64,000 bases of DNA from Microbacterium galbinum (GCF_023101185.1 NZ_CP078077.1:3377630-3441629); one strand, 5' to 3'; counted from the first letter of the stretch, positions 36,776 through 45,866 are shown. The notes: generated from the sequence alone by a model not told the origin. A program made the numbers and translations.

Positions 36776-37711
36776 GTGACCGATCGCCTGATGCTGCTCG
36801 ATACCGCCAGCCTCTACTTCCGTGCGTTCTACGGGGTGCCTGACAAGGTCACCGCACCGGACGGCTCCCCCATCAACGCCGCCCGTGGGTTGCTCGACAT
36901 CGTCGCGAAGCTCGTCACGCTCTACGAGCCCACCCAGGTCATCGCCTGCTGGGACGACGACTGGCGTCCGCAGTGGCGCGTCGACCTCATTCCCAGCTAC
37001 AAGGGTCACCGCGTCGTCGAGGTCGTCGCGGACGCCCCGGACGTCGAAGAGGTGCCCGATCCGCTCGAGGCGCAGATCCCTCTCATCCGTCAGACGCTCG
37101 CGGCTCTCGACATCCCCATCATCGGCGTCGCGGCGCACGAGGCCGATGACGTGATCGGCACGCTCGCCACGGCATCCGCCCTTCCGGTCGACATCGTCAC
37201 CGGGGATCGCGACCTCTTCCAACTCGTCGACGACGCGAGCGACGTCCGCGTGATCTACACCGCCCGCGGCATGAGCAACCTCGAGATCGTGACCGACGCG
37301 ACCGTCGTCGCCAAGTACGGAGTACTCCCCAGCCAGTACGCCGACTTCGCGACGATGCGCGGCGACGCCTCGGACGGCCTTCCCGGCGTCGCCGGCGTCG
37401 GCGAGAAGACCGCGGCGACGCTCCTCCAGACCCATGCCGATCTCGACGGCATCCGTGCGGCGGCCGCCGCGGGCGAGGGGATGAGCGCCGGCGTCCGTGC
37501 GAAGATCCTCGCCGCCAGCGACTACCTCGATGTCGCCCCCACGGTCGTCGCGGTGGCCACCGGACTCGACATCTCCGCGCCGGGCACGCCGCTGCACCCG
37601 CTCGACGACGTCGCCCGCGACGCGGCCGATTCTCTCGCCGCGAAGTGGAATCTGACCTCCTCGATGAACCGCGCGATCGCCGCGATCGAGAAGGTCACCG
37701 GTTCCGCCTGA
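36776..37711 (+). CDS. 5'-3' exonuclease (PolA N-terminal-like)
   Basis: A 311-aa stand-alone flap/5'-3' exonuclease of the type found at the N-terminus of DNA polymerase I. Metal-binding residues are visible in MLLDTASLYFRAFY, AHEADDVIGTLA and DIVTGDRDLFQLVDD; the helix-three-turn-helix segment ASDGLPGVAGVGEKTAATLL follows. It probably removes 5' flaps or RNA primers during repair and replication. The GTG at 36776 is chosen because it lies 6 nt from a -10-like GAGACT with no ribosome-binding site. It ends 3 nt from the convergent PHP gene. Confidence 0.93.
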   Translation: MTDRLMLLDTASLYFRAFYGVPDKVTAPDGSPINAARGLLDIVAKLVTLYEPTQVIACWDDDWRPQWRVDLIPSYKGHRVVEVVADAPDVEEVPDPLEAQIPLIRQTLAALDIPIIGVAAHEADDVIGTLATASALPVDIVTGDRDLFQLVDDASDVRVIYTARGMSNLEIVTDATVVAKYGVLPSQYADFATMRGDASDGLPGVAGVGEKTAATLLQTHADLDGIRAAAAAGEGMSAGVRAKILAASDYLDVAPTVVAVATGLDISAPGTPLHPLDDVARDAADSLAAKWNLTSSMNRAIAAIEKVTGSA

Positions 37712-37714
37712 CCC

Positions 37715-38701
37715 TCATTCCGCCCACGCGAGCAGACGCTCGAGCCCCCAGGTCGTCACGATCCGGGATGCCGGCACCCCCGCGCGCTCCGCTCGCTCGG
37801 CGCCGTGGTCGAGAAGCGACAGCTGACCGGGGGCGTGCGCATCCGAGTCGATCGAGAAGAGGCATCCGGCTTCGAGAGCGAGCGCGATCAGCTCGTCCGG
37901 AGGATCCTGACGCTCCGGGCGGGAGTTGATCTCGACGGCGACGCCGTTCTCGGCGCAGGCCGCGAACACGGCGGCCGCGTCGAACTCCGACGGCGGGCGG
38001 GTGCCGCGCTCACCCTGCACCAGGCGCCCCGTGCAGTGGCCGAGCACGTTCACCCGCGGGTGCGCCACCGCCGCGAGCATCCGACGGGTCATGGAGCGGG
38101 CATCCATCCGCAACTTCGAGTGCACGGACGCGACGACGATGTCCAGATCGCCGAGAAGCCCGTCCTCCTGGTCGAGCACGCCGTCGTCGAGGATGTCGAC
38201 CTCGATGCCGGCCAGGAGCGTGAAGCCGTCGCCGGACTCGGCCCGGACGAGAGGGATCTGCTCGCGCAATCGCTCCGCCGAGAGCCCGCGTGCCACCCGC
38301 AGGCGCGGCGAATGATCGGTGATCGCCTGATACTCGTGTCCCTGCGCTCGCGCTGCGGCCGCCATCACCGCGATCGACGTCGCCCCGTCCGACCAGTCGG
38401 TGTGCGCGTGGAGATCGCCGCGCAGCTTCCGCCGCAGGTCGGAGAGGCGCTCCGGCTCCACGTCGCCACGGAGCTCGACCAGATAGTCGGGGACCATGCC
38501 CTCCTGCGCCTGACGGATCACCGAGAAGGTCGACGCACCGATCCCCGGGGCCGCACGGAGACGGTTCGGATCTGTGCGCACGTCCGCGGGTAATGACTCG
38601 AAGACCGCGGCTGCCTGTCGGAAGGCCTTGGCCCGATATCTCGACGCCCGCTCGCGCTCGAGCAGCGAAGCGATCTCGAGCAGTGCGGCGACCGGTTCCA
38701 T
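37715..38701 (-). CDS. PHP-domain phosphoesterase with helix-hairpin-helix-like N-terminus
   Basis: A 328-aa protein resembling the C-terminal part of PolX-type polymerases. The N-terminal ~70 residues (LERERASRYRAKAFRQAAAVFESLP ... LRAAPGIGASTFSVI) form an HhH-like DNA-binding region. The PHP domain follows with metal-binding motifs RGDLHAHTDWSDGATS, AITDHSP, GIEVDIL, VASVHSK, NVLGHCTGRL and FSIDSDAHAP. The polymerase palm is missing, so it is not a polymerase; a phosphoesterase or nuclease role is likely. It starts 8 nt after trpD and is probably co-transcribed. Confidence 0.9.
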   Translation of the reverse strand: MEPVAALLEIASLLERERASRYRAKAFRQAAAVFESLPADVRTDPNRLRAAPGIGASTFSVIRQAQEGMVPDYLVELRGDVEPERLSDLRRKLRGDLHAHTDWSDGATSIAVMAAAARAQGHEYQAITDHSPRLRVARGLSAERLREQIPLVRAESGDGFTLLAGIEVDILDDGVLDQEDGLLGDLDIVVASVHSKLRMDARSMTRRMLAAVAHPRVNVLGHCTGRLVQGERGTRPPSEFDAAAVFAACAENGVAVEINSRPERQDPPDELIALALEAGCLFSIDSDAHAPGQLSLLDHGAERAERAGVPASRIVTTWGLERLLAWAE

Positions 38702-38709
38702 GATGCGCC

Positions 38710-39774
38710 TCAGCCGGCGGCGAGCTCGCGGCTCACGCCGATCCACTCGTCGAGCTTCGACAGCGCCCGCCCGTCGTCGATCGCGGCGGCCGCACGCTCG
38801 TACGCGCTGCGCAGCCGTTCGAGGATCGGACGCTGCACCTGAGCCGCGTCCTGGGAGAGCTCGAAGGCGACGATGCCCGCGGCGGCGTTCAGCAGCACGA
38901 TGTCGCGCACCGCTCCGCGCTCCCCCTCGAGCGTGCGACGCAGGATGGTCGCGTTGTGCTCCGGCGACCCTCCGAGAAGGTCCGAGAGTTCGGCGAGCGG
39001 GATGCCGAGGTCACGCGGATCCAGATCGTGCTCGTGCACATCTCCTCGGGTGACCTCCCAGATCCGGCTGTGTCCGGTGGTGGTGAGCTCGTCGAGTCCG
39101 TCATCGCCGCGGAAGACCAGCGCGGTGGCGCCGCGCGTGCGGAACACTCCGGTGATCAGGGGCACGCGCTCGAGCTGCGCCACGCCCACGGCGTTCGCCT
39201 CGGCACGAGCCGGATTGCAGAGAGGGCCGAGCATGTTGAACACGGTGGGCACGCCGAGCTGCGATCGCACGGCTCCCGCGTGCTTGAAACCGGGGTGGAA
39301 CGCACCCGCCCAGGCAAAGGTGATCCCCGTGCGGTCGAGGATGGACGCCACGGCGGCCGGATCGAGCGTGAGCTCGAGCCCGAGAGCGCCGAGCACATCC
39401 GAGGAGCCGGACGCCGAACTCGCCGCCCTGTTGCCGTGCTTCACGACCGGGATGCCCATCGCACCGATAATGATGGCGGCGGTCGTCGAGACGTTCACGG
39501 TGCCGACACGGTCCCCACCCGTGCCGACGATGTCGAGGACGTCCGGCGACACCGGGAGCGGGACGGCCGCTTCGAGGATCGCATCGCGGAAACCGACGAT
39601 CTCGTCGATCGTCTCGCCCTTCGCACGCAACGCGATGAGGAATCCCGCCAGTTGGGCTTCACTGACATCGCCCCGCATGATCTGACGCATGGCCCACGTC
39701 GACTCCCAGACGCTGAGGTCGCGACGCTCCAGGAGAGTGGTGAGCACATCGGACCAGGTCAGGGATTCAGCCAT
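38710..39774 (-). CDS. trpD: Anthranilate phosphoribosyltransferase
   Basis: Tryptophan-pathway enzyme of 354 aa joining anthranilate and PRPP. The PRPP-binding GTGGDRVGTVNVSTTAA, the KHGNRAASSASGSSDVLGALG loop and the magnesium-binding DDGLDELTTTG motif are intact. It stands apart from other trp genes, beside ctaE-qcrCAB, the same neighbourhood as in mycobacteria. ATG at 39774 lies 7 nt from TAGGAT with no good ribosome-binding site, so a leaderless mRNA is likely. Confidence 0.97.
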   Translation of the reverse strand: MAESLTWSDVLTTLLERRDLSVWESTWAMRQIMRGDVSEAQLAGFLIALRAKGETIDEIVGFRDAILEAAVPLPVSPDVLDIVGTGGDRVGTVNVSTTAAIIIGAMGIPVVKHGNRAASSASGSSDVLGALGLELTLDPAAVASILDRTGITFAWAGAFHPGFKHAGAVRSQLGVPTVFNMLGPLCNPARAEANAVGVAQLERVPLITGVFRTRGATALVFRGDDGLDELTTTGHSRIWEVTRGDVHEHDLDPRDLGIPLAELSDLLGGSPEHNATILRRTLEGERGAVRDIVLLNAAAGIVAFELSQDAAQVQRPILERLRSAYERAAAAIDDGRALSKLDEWIGVSRELAAG

Positions 39775-39781
39775 GTGTGCG

Positions 39782-39787
39782 ATCCTA
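39782..39787 (-). promoter_or_regulatory. -10 box of trpD, leaderless layout
   Basis: TAGGAT on the minus strand, ending 7 nt before the trpD ATG. Confidence 0.45.
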
Positions 39788-39884
39788 TCGGCGCCGAGAA
39801 AACGTGCATCTCGTCTGTCACGGATGCCGACGGCCGGAGCACCCGCGATTTCCCGCGGATTCACCGACGATTCGCAGTGTTTTC

Positions 39885-39903
39885 TTAGGGTTACCTAAGT
39901 GAA
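39885..39903 (+). promoter_or_regulatory. DtxR/IdeR-like palindrome in the trpD-ctaE intergenic region
   Basis: CTTAGG-GTTA-CCTAAG is a perfect 6-bp-arm inverted repeat, extended by TTTTC/GAAAA-type flanks. Aligned to the 19-bp DtxR/IdeR consensus, 13 positions agree. It lies about 70 nt upstream of the predicted ctaE start site and about 110 nt from trpD, so which gene it would control is unclear. Confidence 0.4.
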
Positions 39904-39954
39904 AAGCGGGCGAAACGAGGTGTCCGGGTGCAAGAATCACCCCCGGGAATCGGC

Positions 39955-39966
39955 CATAATGGAACG
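39955..39966 (+). promoter_or_regulatory. Leaderless promoter of ctaE-qcrCAB
   Basis: CATAAT (39955-39960) ends exactly 6 nt before the GTG at 39967, with no Shine-Dalgarno present. A hairpin-capable stretch at about 39924-39946 precedes it. Confidence 0.5.
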
Positions 39967-40620
39967 GTGACGACCTCAGCGACGTATGCCCCGGCGGCGA
40001 GAACCATCAAGCGGCCCAACCCGGTAGCTGTCGGCACCATTGTGTGGCTCGGCAGTGAAGTGATGTTCTTCGCGGGACTCTTCGCGATCTACTTCACGCT
40101 CCGAAGCACCTCCCCCGAACTCTGGGCCGACCGGACCGAACTGCTGAACGTGCCGTTCGCATTCGTGAACACCGCGATCCTCGTGCTCTCGTCGTTCACC
40201 TGCCAGATGGGCGTCTTCGCAGCCGAGGACCTCCAGGCCTACAAGATCGGCAAGGGCCAGAAGAACGGTGCAGGCCGTCGCCGCCTGTTCGGCTGGGGCA
40301 TGGTCGAGTGGTTCTTCCTCACCTTCGCCCTCGGCGCGGTCTTCGTCTCGGGTCAGGTCTGGGAGTACGCCCAGCTCGTCGCCGAGGGAATGCCCATCAG
40401 CGCCGACTCGTACACTTCCGCGTTCTACCTGACCACCGGCTTCCACGCACTGCACGTGACGGGCGGGCTCGTCGCGTTCCTGCTCGTCATCGGACGCGCG
40501 TTCGCCGTCAAGAACTTCCGGCACAAGGAGGCGACCTCCTCGATCGTGGTGTCCTACTACTGGCACTTCGTCGACGTCGTCTGGATCGTGCTGTTCGTCG
40601 TAATTTACTTCCTGAAATAA
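39967..40620 (+). CDS. ctaE: Cytochrome c oxidase subunit III
   Basis: A 217-aa membrane subunit of the aa3 oxidase with five predicted transmembrane helices. Family motifs: [30 protein letters not shown] and [22 protein letters not shown] with the conserved HxxH-like His and Trp. The GTG at 39967 is the conserved start. It is first in ctaE-qcrC-qcrA-qcrB, the standard actinobacterial arrangement encoding parts of the III-IV supercomplex. Confidence 0.97.
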   Translation: MTTSATYAPAARTIKRPNPVAVGTIVWLGSEVMFFAGLFAIYFTLRSTSPELWADRTELLNVPFAFVNTAILVLSSFTCQMGVFAAEDLQAYKIGKGQKNGAGRRRLFGWGMVEWFFLTFALGAVFVSGQVWEYAQLVAEGMPISADSYTSAFYLTTGFHALHVTGGLVAFLLVIGRAFAVKNFRHKEATSSIVVSYYWHFVDVVWIVLFVVIYFLK

Positions 40621-40640
40621 GAGCGGAGCTGATCCCCGAG

Positions 40641-41441
40641 ATGGCACGAGAGAAGAAGCGCCGTTCTGGCGGTCGCCGCAGCCCCCTGGCTGCCGCGGCC
40701 CTCATCGGAGCAGGCCTGATGATCACCGGCGCCGTGTACGCCGGCGCATCCGCGGCCTTCGCCGCGACCGACACGCAGACCGCGGCGACCACGCTGACCG
40801 TCGAGGACGGCGAGAAGCTGTTCCAGGCGAACTGCGCCACCTGCCACGGCCTCGACCTGCAGGGCACGCCCAACGGGCCGAGCCTCTACGGTGTCGGCGA
40901 GCTCGCCACCGAGTTCCAGCTCTCCACGGGCCGCATGCCCCTGCAGATGCAGGGACCGCAGGCTCCCCAGAAGGAGCCGCAGTTCACCGAGGACCAGATC
41001 CTCGCGATCTCGTCGTTCGTGCAGTCCACGGCCCCCGGCCCGACCTTCCCCGAGGAGCGCATCCTCGACGGTGAGGGCGACGTGGCTCACGGAGCCGAGC
41101 TCTTCCGCGTCAACTGCGCGATGTGCCACAACGTGGCCGCCGCCGGTGGAGCGCTCACCGAGGGCAAGTACGCCCCGGCCCTGACCGAGACCAGCGCGCT
41201 GCACATGTACGCGGCCATGGTGACGGGCCCCCAGAACATGCCCGTCTTCGGCGACATGAACCTGTCGGACGAAGACAAGCGCGACATCATCTCGGCTCTC
41301 CTGTACCAGCAGCAGTCCGTGCAGATCGGCGGGTTCTCCCTCGGATCGCTCGGACCGGTCTCGGAGGGCCTGTTCGTCTGGATCTTCGGCATCGGCGCAC
41401 TCGTCGCCATCACCGTGTGGATCACGGCGAAGTCCAACTGA
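40641..41441 (+). CDS. qcrC: Cytochrome bc1 complex diheme cytochrome c subunit
   Basis: A 266-aa membrane-anchored diheme cytochrome c. An N-terminal hydrophobic segment (about 16-42) is followed by heme-binding CATCH (65-69) and CAMCH (159-163), and a C-terminal transmembrane helix (about 240-262). The two hemes pass electrons directly from the bc1 complex to the aa3 oxidase, so no separate soluble cytochrome c is needed. ATG at 40641, 20 nt after ctaE. Confidence 0.97.
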   Translation: MAREKKRRSGGRRSPLAAAALIGAGLMITGAVYAGASAAFAATDTQTAATTLTVEDGEKLFQANCATCHGLDLQGTPNGPSLYGVGELATEFQLSTGRMPLQMQGPQAPQKEPQFTEDQILAISSFVQSTAPGPTFPEERILDGEGDVAHGAELFRVNCAMCHNVAAAGGALTEGKYAPALTETSALHMYAAMVTGPQNMPVFGDMNLSDEDKRDIISALLYQQQSVQIGGFSLGSLGPVSEGLFVWIFGIGALVAITVWITAKSN

Positions 41442-41477
41442 CGCTTAATCATCGAAGAGGAACGTACGAGGAGCACC

Positions 41478-42554
41478 ATGGCACACGACGACGACTCGCA
41501 GGCTCTTGACAGGGCCTACCAGCCCTCTCCGGGGCTGGGCGTCGCAGTCAGCGACCCTGTGCAGAACCCGGGCCTGCCGCCGCACCGCGAGCGGATGACC
41601 GACAAGGACCCGCGCGCGGAGAAGGCAGCGGTCCGCACTGTCTACACGCTGTTCTACCTGTCTCTCGCGGGCAGCATCTGGGCGGTCGCCGCCTACATGC
41701 TGTTCCCGATCGAGAGCGGCGCTCTCATCGACATCCGTCAGAACAACCTCTTCATCGGACTCGGCATCGCCCTGGCGCTGCTGTCCCTCGGCCTCGGAGC
41801 GATCCACTGGTCGAAGGCGCTCATGTCCGACAAGGAGCACATCGAGCACCGTCACCCGACGCGCGGCAAGGACTCGACCCGCGAGGCCGCGATCAAGGCG
41901 TTCTCCGACGCCAACGAGGAGTCCGGCTTCGGACGCCGCACGATGATCCGCAACTCGCTGTTCGCAGCGCTCGTCGCGTCGATCATTCCCGGCGTGACGC
42001 TGTTCCGCGGCCTGGCCCCGCATGCCACCCCGGAGGACCCCTACGCGGGCGACCCGGTGCACCTGCTCAAGCACACCATGTGGGAAGAGGGAATGCGCCT
42101 CGTCCGCGACCCGGACGGCACGCCGATCCGCGCCGCCGACGTCACGCTCGGTTCCGCCTTCCACGTGATCCCGGCCGACCTGGCCGAGCTGAGTCACCAC
42201 GACGGCTACCTCGAGGAGAAGGCGAAGGCCATCGTGCTGATGATGCGTCTGCGCCCCGAGCAGCTGATCGAGGCCGAGGACCGCAAGGACTGGTCGTACG
42301 ACGGCATCGTCGCTTACTCCAAGGTGTGCACCCACGTCGGATGCCCGGTCGCGCTCTACGAGCAGCAGACCCATCACCTCCTCTGCCCCTGCCACCAGTC
42401 GCAGTTCGATGTGACGGATCACGCCAAGGTCATCTTCGGACCGGCCGCGCGCCCGCTGCCTCAGCTGCCCATCACCGTCGACGACGAGGGCTACCTCGTC
42501 GCGCGCAGTGACTTCACCGAGCCCGTCGGCCCGAGCTTCTGGGAGCGCCATTGA
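41478..42554 (+). CDS. qcrA: Cytochrome bc1 complex Rieske iron-sulfur subunit
   Basis: A 358-aa Rieske protein. It has the actinobacterial three transmembrane helices (about 58-80, 95-113, 158-178) before the Rieske domain. The 2Fe-2S ligands are Cys284/His286 in CTHVGC and Cys303/His306 in CPCHQS; Cys289 and Cys305 form the stabilising disulfide. ATG at 41478 with GAGGA upstream. Its stop overlaps the qcrB TTG start (TTGA). Confidence 0.97.
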   Translation: MAHDDDSQALDRAYQPSPGLGVAVSDPVQNPGLPPHRERMTDKDPRAEKAAVRTVYTLFYLSLAGSIWAVAAYMLFPIESGALIDIRQNNLFIGLGIALALLSLGLGAIHWSKALMSDKEHIEHRHPTRGKDSTREAAIKAFSDANEESGFGRRTMIRNSLFAALVASIIPGVTLFRGLAPHATPEDPYAGDPVHLLKHTMWEEGMRLVRDPDGTPIRAADVTLGSAFHVIPADLAELSHHDGYLEEKAKAIVLMMRLRPEQLIEAEDRKDWSYDGIVAYSKVCTHVGCPVALYEQQTHHLLCPCHQSQFDVTDHAKVIFGPAARPLPQLPITVDDEGYLVARSDFTEPVGPSFWERH

Positions 42555-44365
42555 GCACCGCAACGCTGTCCAAAGAGGACAAGGACACCAAGGCGCCTCT
42601 CGGCGGCCGATTCGTCGGCGCCGCGTCGAACTACATCGATGAGCGCACCAGCCTCTCCGGCTTCGTCAAGGAGCTGGGGCGCAAGATCTTCCCCGACCAC
42701 TGGTCGTTCATGCTGGGTGAGATCGCCCTGTGGAGCTTCGTCGTCGTGTTCCTGTCCGGAACCTTCCTGACGTTCTTCTTCCAGGCGTCGATGGTCGAGA
42801 CCCACTACACCGGTGCGTACGCTCCGATGCGCGGCATCGAGATGTCCGCGGCGCTCGAGTCGTCGCTCCACATCTCGTTCGACCTCCGTGGCGGTCTGCT
42901 CGTCCGTCAGATCCACCACTGGGCCGCCCTGGTCTTCGTGGCCGGTATCGGCGTGCACATGCTCCGCGTGTTCTTCACCGGCGCATTCCGCAAGCCGCGC
43001 GAGCTCAACTGGGTGATCGGCTTCGTGCTGTTCATCCTCGCTCTCGCCGAGGGCTTCACGGGATACTCCCTCCCCGACGACCTGCTCTCGGGTAACGGTC
43101 TCCGCATCATCGACGGCATGGTCAAGGGCCTCCCGCTCATCGGCACCTGGACCTCGTTCCTCCTCTTCGGCGGCGAGTTCCCCGGTACCGACATCGTCGG
43201 GCGCCTGTACTCGCTGCACATCCTGCTGCTGCCGATGCTCGTGATCGCCCTGATCGTCGTGCACCTCATGCTCATGATCATCAACAAGCACACGCAGTTC
43301 GCCGGCCCCGGCCGCACGAACGACAACGTCGTGGGCTACCCGATGATGCCGGTGTACATGTCGAAGATGGGCGGATACCTGTTCATCGTCTTCGGCACCA
43401 TCGTGTTGATCGCGACCTTCTTCCAGATCAACCCGATCTGGAACTACGGCCCCTACGACCCCTCCCCCGTGTCCGCCGGAACCCAGCCCGACTGGTACAT
43501 CGGCTTCGCGGACGGCGCGCTGCGTCTGGCGCCCTCGAACTGGGACGTCGTCTTCCTCGACCACACCTGGTCGTTCGGCATCCTCGCTCCGGTCGCCGTG
43601 CTCGGACTCTTCATCGTCGCCGTCGCGATCTACCCCTTCATCGAAGCGTGGATCACCGGTGACAAGCGCGAGCACCACATCGCGCAGCGTCCGCGCAACG
43701 CGGCGACCCGCACCGCCATCGGCGTGGCCGGCGTCATCTTCTACGCCGTGCTCTGGGCTGCAGCCTCTTCGGACCTCATCGCGACGCACTTCATGCTCAC
43801 GATGGAGGGTGTCATCCACACGCTCCAGGCGCTGCTGTTCCTCGGGCCGATCCTCGGTTACTTCGTGACCAAGCGCATCTGCATCGCGCTGCAGAAGAAG
43901 GATCGTGAGATCGTTCTCCACGGCTTCGAGTCGGGACGCATCGTCCGCCTTCCCGGTGGCGAGTTCATCGAGGTGCACCAGCCGGTCGATCAGTACGACC
44001 GGTGGAAGCTCATCGACGTCGACGGCTACGAGCCGCTCGTCGTGCGCCCCAACGCCAAGGGCCGCATCCCGTGGACGGAGAACCTCCGGTCGTCGATGTC
44101 GCGCTGGTTCTTCGAGGACCGTCTCGCGCCGCTCACTCAGGCCGAGGTCGCAGCCGCGGATGCACACCAGCACCACGTCACGGCTCACAACGAGGAGACC
44201 GAGGTCGCCGAGATCCAGGGAGCTCACGAGCGCGCCGGATTCCCGGATGCCCCGCTCGAGGCGACCGAGGACCACGTCGACGAGACGCCGAACACCCCGA
44301 GCACGGTCATCGCGACCGAGCCCGTGAAGAAGCCTCGCAAGAAGAAGTCGGAGGACGGCGAGTAA
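42551..44365 (+). CDS. qcrB: Cytochrome bc1 complex cytochrome b subunit
   Basis: A 604-aa cytochrome b that binds two b-hemes and the quinol sites. Heme ligands lie in RQIHHWAALVFVAGIGVHMLRVF and LYSLHILLLPMLVIALIVVHL; the Qo-site motif reads NPIWNYGPYDPSPVSAG, where actinobacteria differ from the classical PEWY. A long hydrophilic C-terminal extension (about 430-604), rich in Glu, Lys and Pro, is usual in this phylum. TTG start coupled to qcrA by a 4-nt overlap. This is the target family of Q203-like inhibitors. Confidence 0.97.
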   Translation: MSTATLSKEDKDTKAPLGGRFVGAASNYIDERTSLSGFVKELGRKIFPDHWSFMLGEIALWSFVVVFLSGTFLTFFFQASMVETHYTGAYAPMRGIEMSAALESSLHISFDLRGGLLVRQIHHWAALVFVAGIGVHMLRVFFTGAFRKPRELNWVIGFVLFILALAEGFTGYSLPDDLLSGNGLRIIDGMVKGLPLIGTWTSFLLFGGEFPGTDIVGRLYSLHILLLPMLVIALIVVHLMLMIINKHTQFAGPGRTNDNVVGYPMMPVYMSKMGGYLFIVFGTIVLIATFFQINPIWNYGPYDPSPVSAGTQPDWYIGFADGALRLAPSNWDVVFLDHTWSFGILAPVAVLGLFIVAVAIYPFIEAWITGDKREHHIAQRPRNAATRTAIGVAGVIFYAVLWAAASSDLIATHFMLTMEGVIHTLQALLFLGPILGYFVTKRICIALQKKDREIVLHGFESGRIVRLPGGEFIEVHQPVDQYDRWKLIDVDGYEPLVVRPNAKGRIPWTENLRSSMSRWFFEDRLAPLTQAEVAAADAHQHHVTAHNEETEVAEIQGAHERAGFPDAPLEATEDHVDETPNTPSTVIATEPVKKPRKKKSEDGE

Positions 44366-44384
44366 CGTCCCGCCGCTCCCCCTC

Positions 44385-44420
44385 TCGAAGGGCCCTGTCC
44401 ACGCGGACAGGGCCCTTCGA
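44385..44420 (+). terminator. Terminator of ctaE-qcrCAB
   Basis: 16-bp perfect stem (44385-44400 with 44405-44420) with an ACGC loop, 19 nt after the qcrB stop. Confidence 0.88.
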
Positions 44421-44443
44421 TGTTCCCATGGGAGGATCGAAGC

Positions 44444-44851
44444 ATGACGTCCGTAGTGCGACTCATCCGTTCCGACTCCCTCGCCGACACCCCGTACGCC
44501 TATGCCGCGACGGCTCCCGCCGGCTCCCGCCTCATCTTCCTGGCCGGCGCCTGCCCGCTCGAAGACGATGGCTCCACGACCGCCCCGGGCGACTACGCTG
44601 CACAGGCAGCGCGCTGCGTCGAGACCCTGCGGGGCGCTCTCGCCGCGTCGGGCGCCGCACTGACAGACGTCATCAGCACGCGCGTGCTGGTGGCCTCCAC
44701 ACGCCGAGCTGACCTCGTCACCGCCTGGAACGTCGTAGAAGCGGCATTCGGATCCCACGATGTCCCGAGCGCCCTTCTCGGTGTCACGGTGCTCGGGTAC
44801 GACGACCAGCTGGTCGAGATCGAGGCGATCGCCGCGGTGCAGGGAGACTGA
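44444..44851 (+). CDS. RidA/YjgF-family protein
   Basis: A 135-aa member of the RidA superfamily. Typical elements are RLIFLAGACPLEDDGS, DYAAQAARCVETLRGALAASGAALTDVISTRVLVAS and LVEIEAIAAVQ. The catalytic Arg of true RidA (in the R-V-L/E-V context) is seen at STRVLVAS, so imine deamination is possible, though RidA subfamilies vary. ATG at 44444 has GGGAGG 8 nt upstream. The GNAT gene follows after 2 nt. Confidence 0.85.
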   Translation: MTSVVRLIRSDSLADTPYAYAATAPAGSRLIFLAGACPLEDDGSTTAPGDYAAQAARCVETLRGALAASGAALTDVISTRVLVASTRRADLVTAWNVVEAAFGSHDVPSALLGVTVLGYDDQLVEIEAIAAVQGD

Positions 44852-44853
44852 CG

Positions 44854-45402
44854 GTGAGCGGCACAATCCGCCCTGCGCTCTCGACCGACGCCGAACACCT
44901 GCAGGCGATCGAGTCGGCAGCGGATGCCCTCCTCATCGACGCTCTCGGCGCCTGGGAGTGGCCCGACGCAGAGGACGGCGCGGCCCGCCTCGCGGCTCCC
45001 GGGTTCACCCTGCTCATCGAAGACGAGGACACGCGCTCCCCCGTCGGATTCGTGCATGTGCTCGACGCGGACGGACACGCGCACCTCGAACAGCTGTCGG
45101 TGACTCCCTCGGCGGGACGGCAGGGGCACGGGCGCGCTCTGGTGCGCGCCGCCCTGCGTGAGGCGCACGAACGTGGCTACTCCCGTGTCACACTGCGTAC
45201 GTACGCCGAGGTGCCCTGGAACGCACCGTTCTACGCCACCTGCGGATTCCTCGAGAGCCTCCCCGAGACGGCTTTCCAGCGGGCTCTGATCGACACCGAA
45301 GCAGAGCTCGGGATCGATCGCTACGGTCGCCGGGTGCAGATGACGGCCGAGGTCGACGACCGGACGCACCTGGCCGGAAAAGACCCACGAGCGACCGAAT
45401 GA
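44854..45402 (+). CDS. GNAT-family N-acetyltransferase
   Basis: A 182-aa acetyltransferase. The acetyl-CoA-binding segment is LEQLSVTPSAGRQGHGRALVRAALREAHERGYSRVTLRTYAEVPWNAPFYATCGF, with the R/Q-x-x-G-x-G/A motif at RQGHGRA. The substrate is unknown; in several actinobacteria similar proteins sit beside RidA. The start is GTG, 2 nt after the RidA stop, implying one transcript. Confidence 0.87.
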   Translation: MSGTIRPALSTDAEHLQAIESAADALLIDALGAWEWPDAEDGAARLAAPGFTLLIEDEDTRSPVGFVHVLDADGHAHLEQLSVTPSAGRQGHGRALVRAALREAHERGYSRVTLRTYAEVPWNAPFYATCGFLESLPETAFQRALIDTEAELGIDRYGRRVQMTAEVDDRTHLAGKDPRATE

Positions 45403-45429
45403 TGAGCGCGGACCGACCTGTGCCTCTCC

Positions 45430-45435
45430 TACTCT
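45430..45435 (+). promoter_or_regulatory. -10 box candidate for the rhodanese gene
   Basis: TACTCT ends 7 nt before the ATG. GAGAG also lies just upstream of the start, so leaderless or leadered translation are both possible. Confidence 0.3.
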
Positions 45436-45442
45436 GAGAGAC

Positions 45443-45862
45443 ATGATCGATCGCGCCGACTACTTCGCCGCCAAGCTCGCCTACGAGACCGACGCCAGTG
45501 ACGTCCATGCCGACCTTAGAGCGGGGAAGCCGCTGGTCGTGATCGACGTGCGCTCCGCCGAAGCCTGGGCCCAGGGACGCGTCGCCGGCGCGACGCACAT
45601 GCACTACAGCGAGATCGAGACCCGAGCGCCTGCAGAGCTCCCTGCCGACAGCGAGGTCGTCGTCTACTGCTGGAGTCCCGGATGCAACGCCGGCGCGAAG
45701 GCGGCCCTCGCCTTCGCCCGCCTCGGCTACGCGGTGCGCGAGATGATCGGTGGATTCGAATACTGGGCTCGAGAAGGTTATCCGGTGGAGGACGCGGATG
45801 GCGTGCACCGCCGGCCCGTCGACCCGCTCACCGGAATCCCTCGGATACGCAGCCGTTCGTGA
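45443..45862 (+). CDS. Rhodanese-like domain protein
   Basis: A 139-aa single-domain rhodanese. VVIDVRSAEAWAQGRVAGATHMHYSEIE is the N-terminal signature and VVYCWSPGCNAGAKAALAFARLGYAV carries the active-site loop; the first Cys (YCWSPG) occupies the catalytic position and a second Cys follows five residues later. It may act in sulfur transfer or thiol detoxification. The last 20 residues are an Arg-rich tail. A terminator follows directly. Confidence 0.9.
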   Translation: MIDRADYFAAKLAYETDASDVHADLRAGKPLVVIDVRSAEAWAQGRVAGATHMHYSEIETRAPAELPADSEVVVYCWSPGCNAGAKAALAFARLGYAVREMIGGFEYWAREGYPVEDADGVHRRPVDPLTGIPRIRSRS

Positions 45863-45866
45863 CGCA

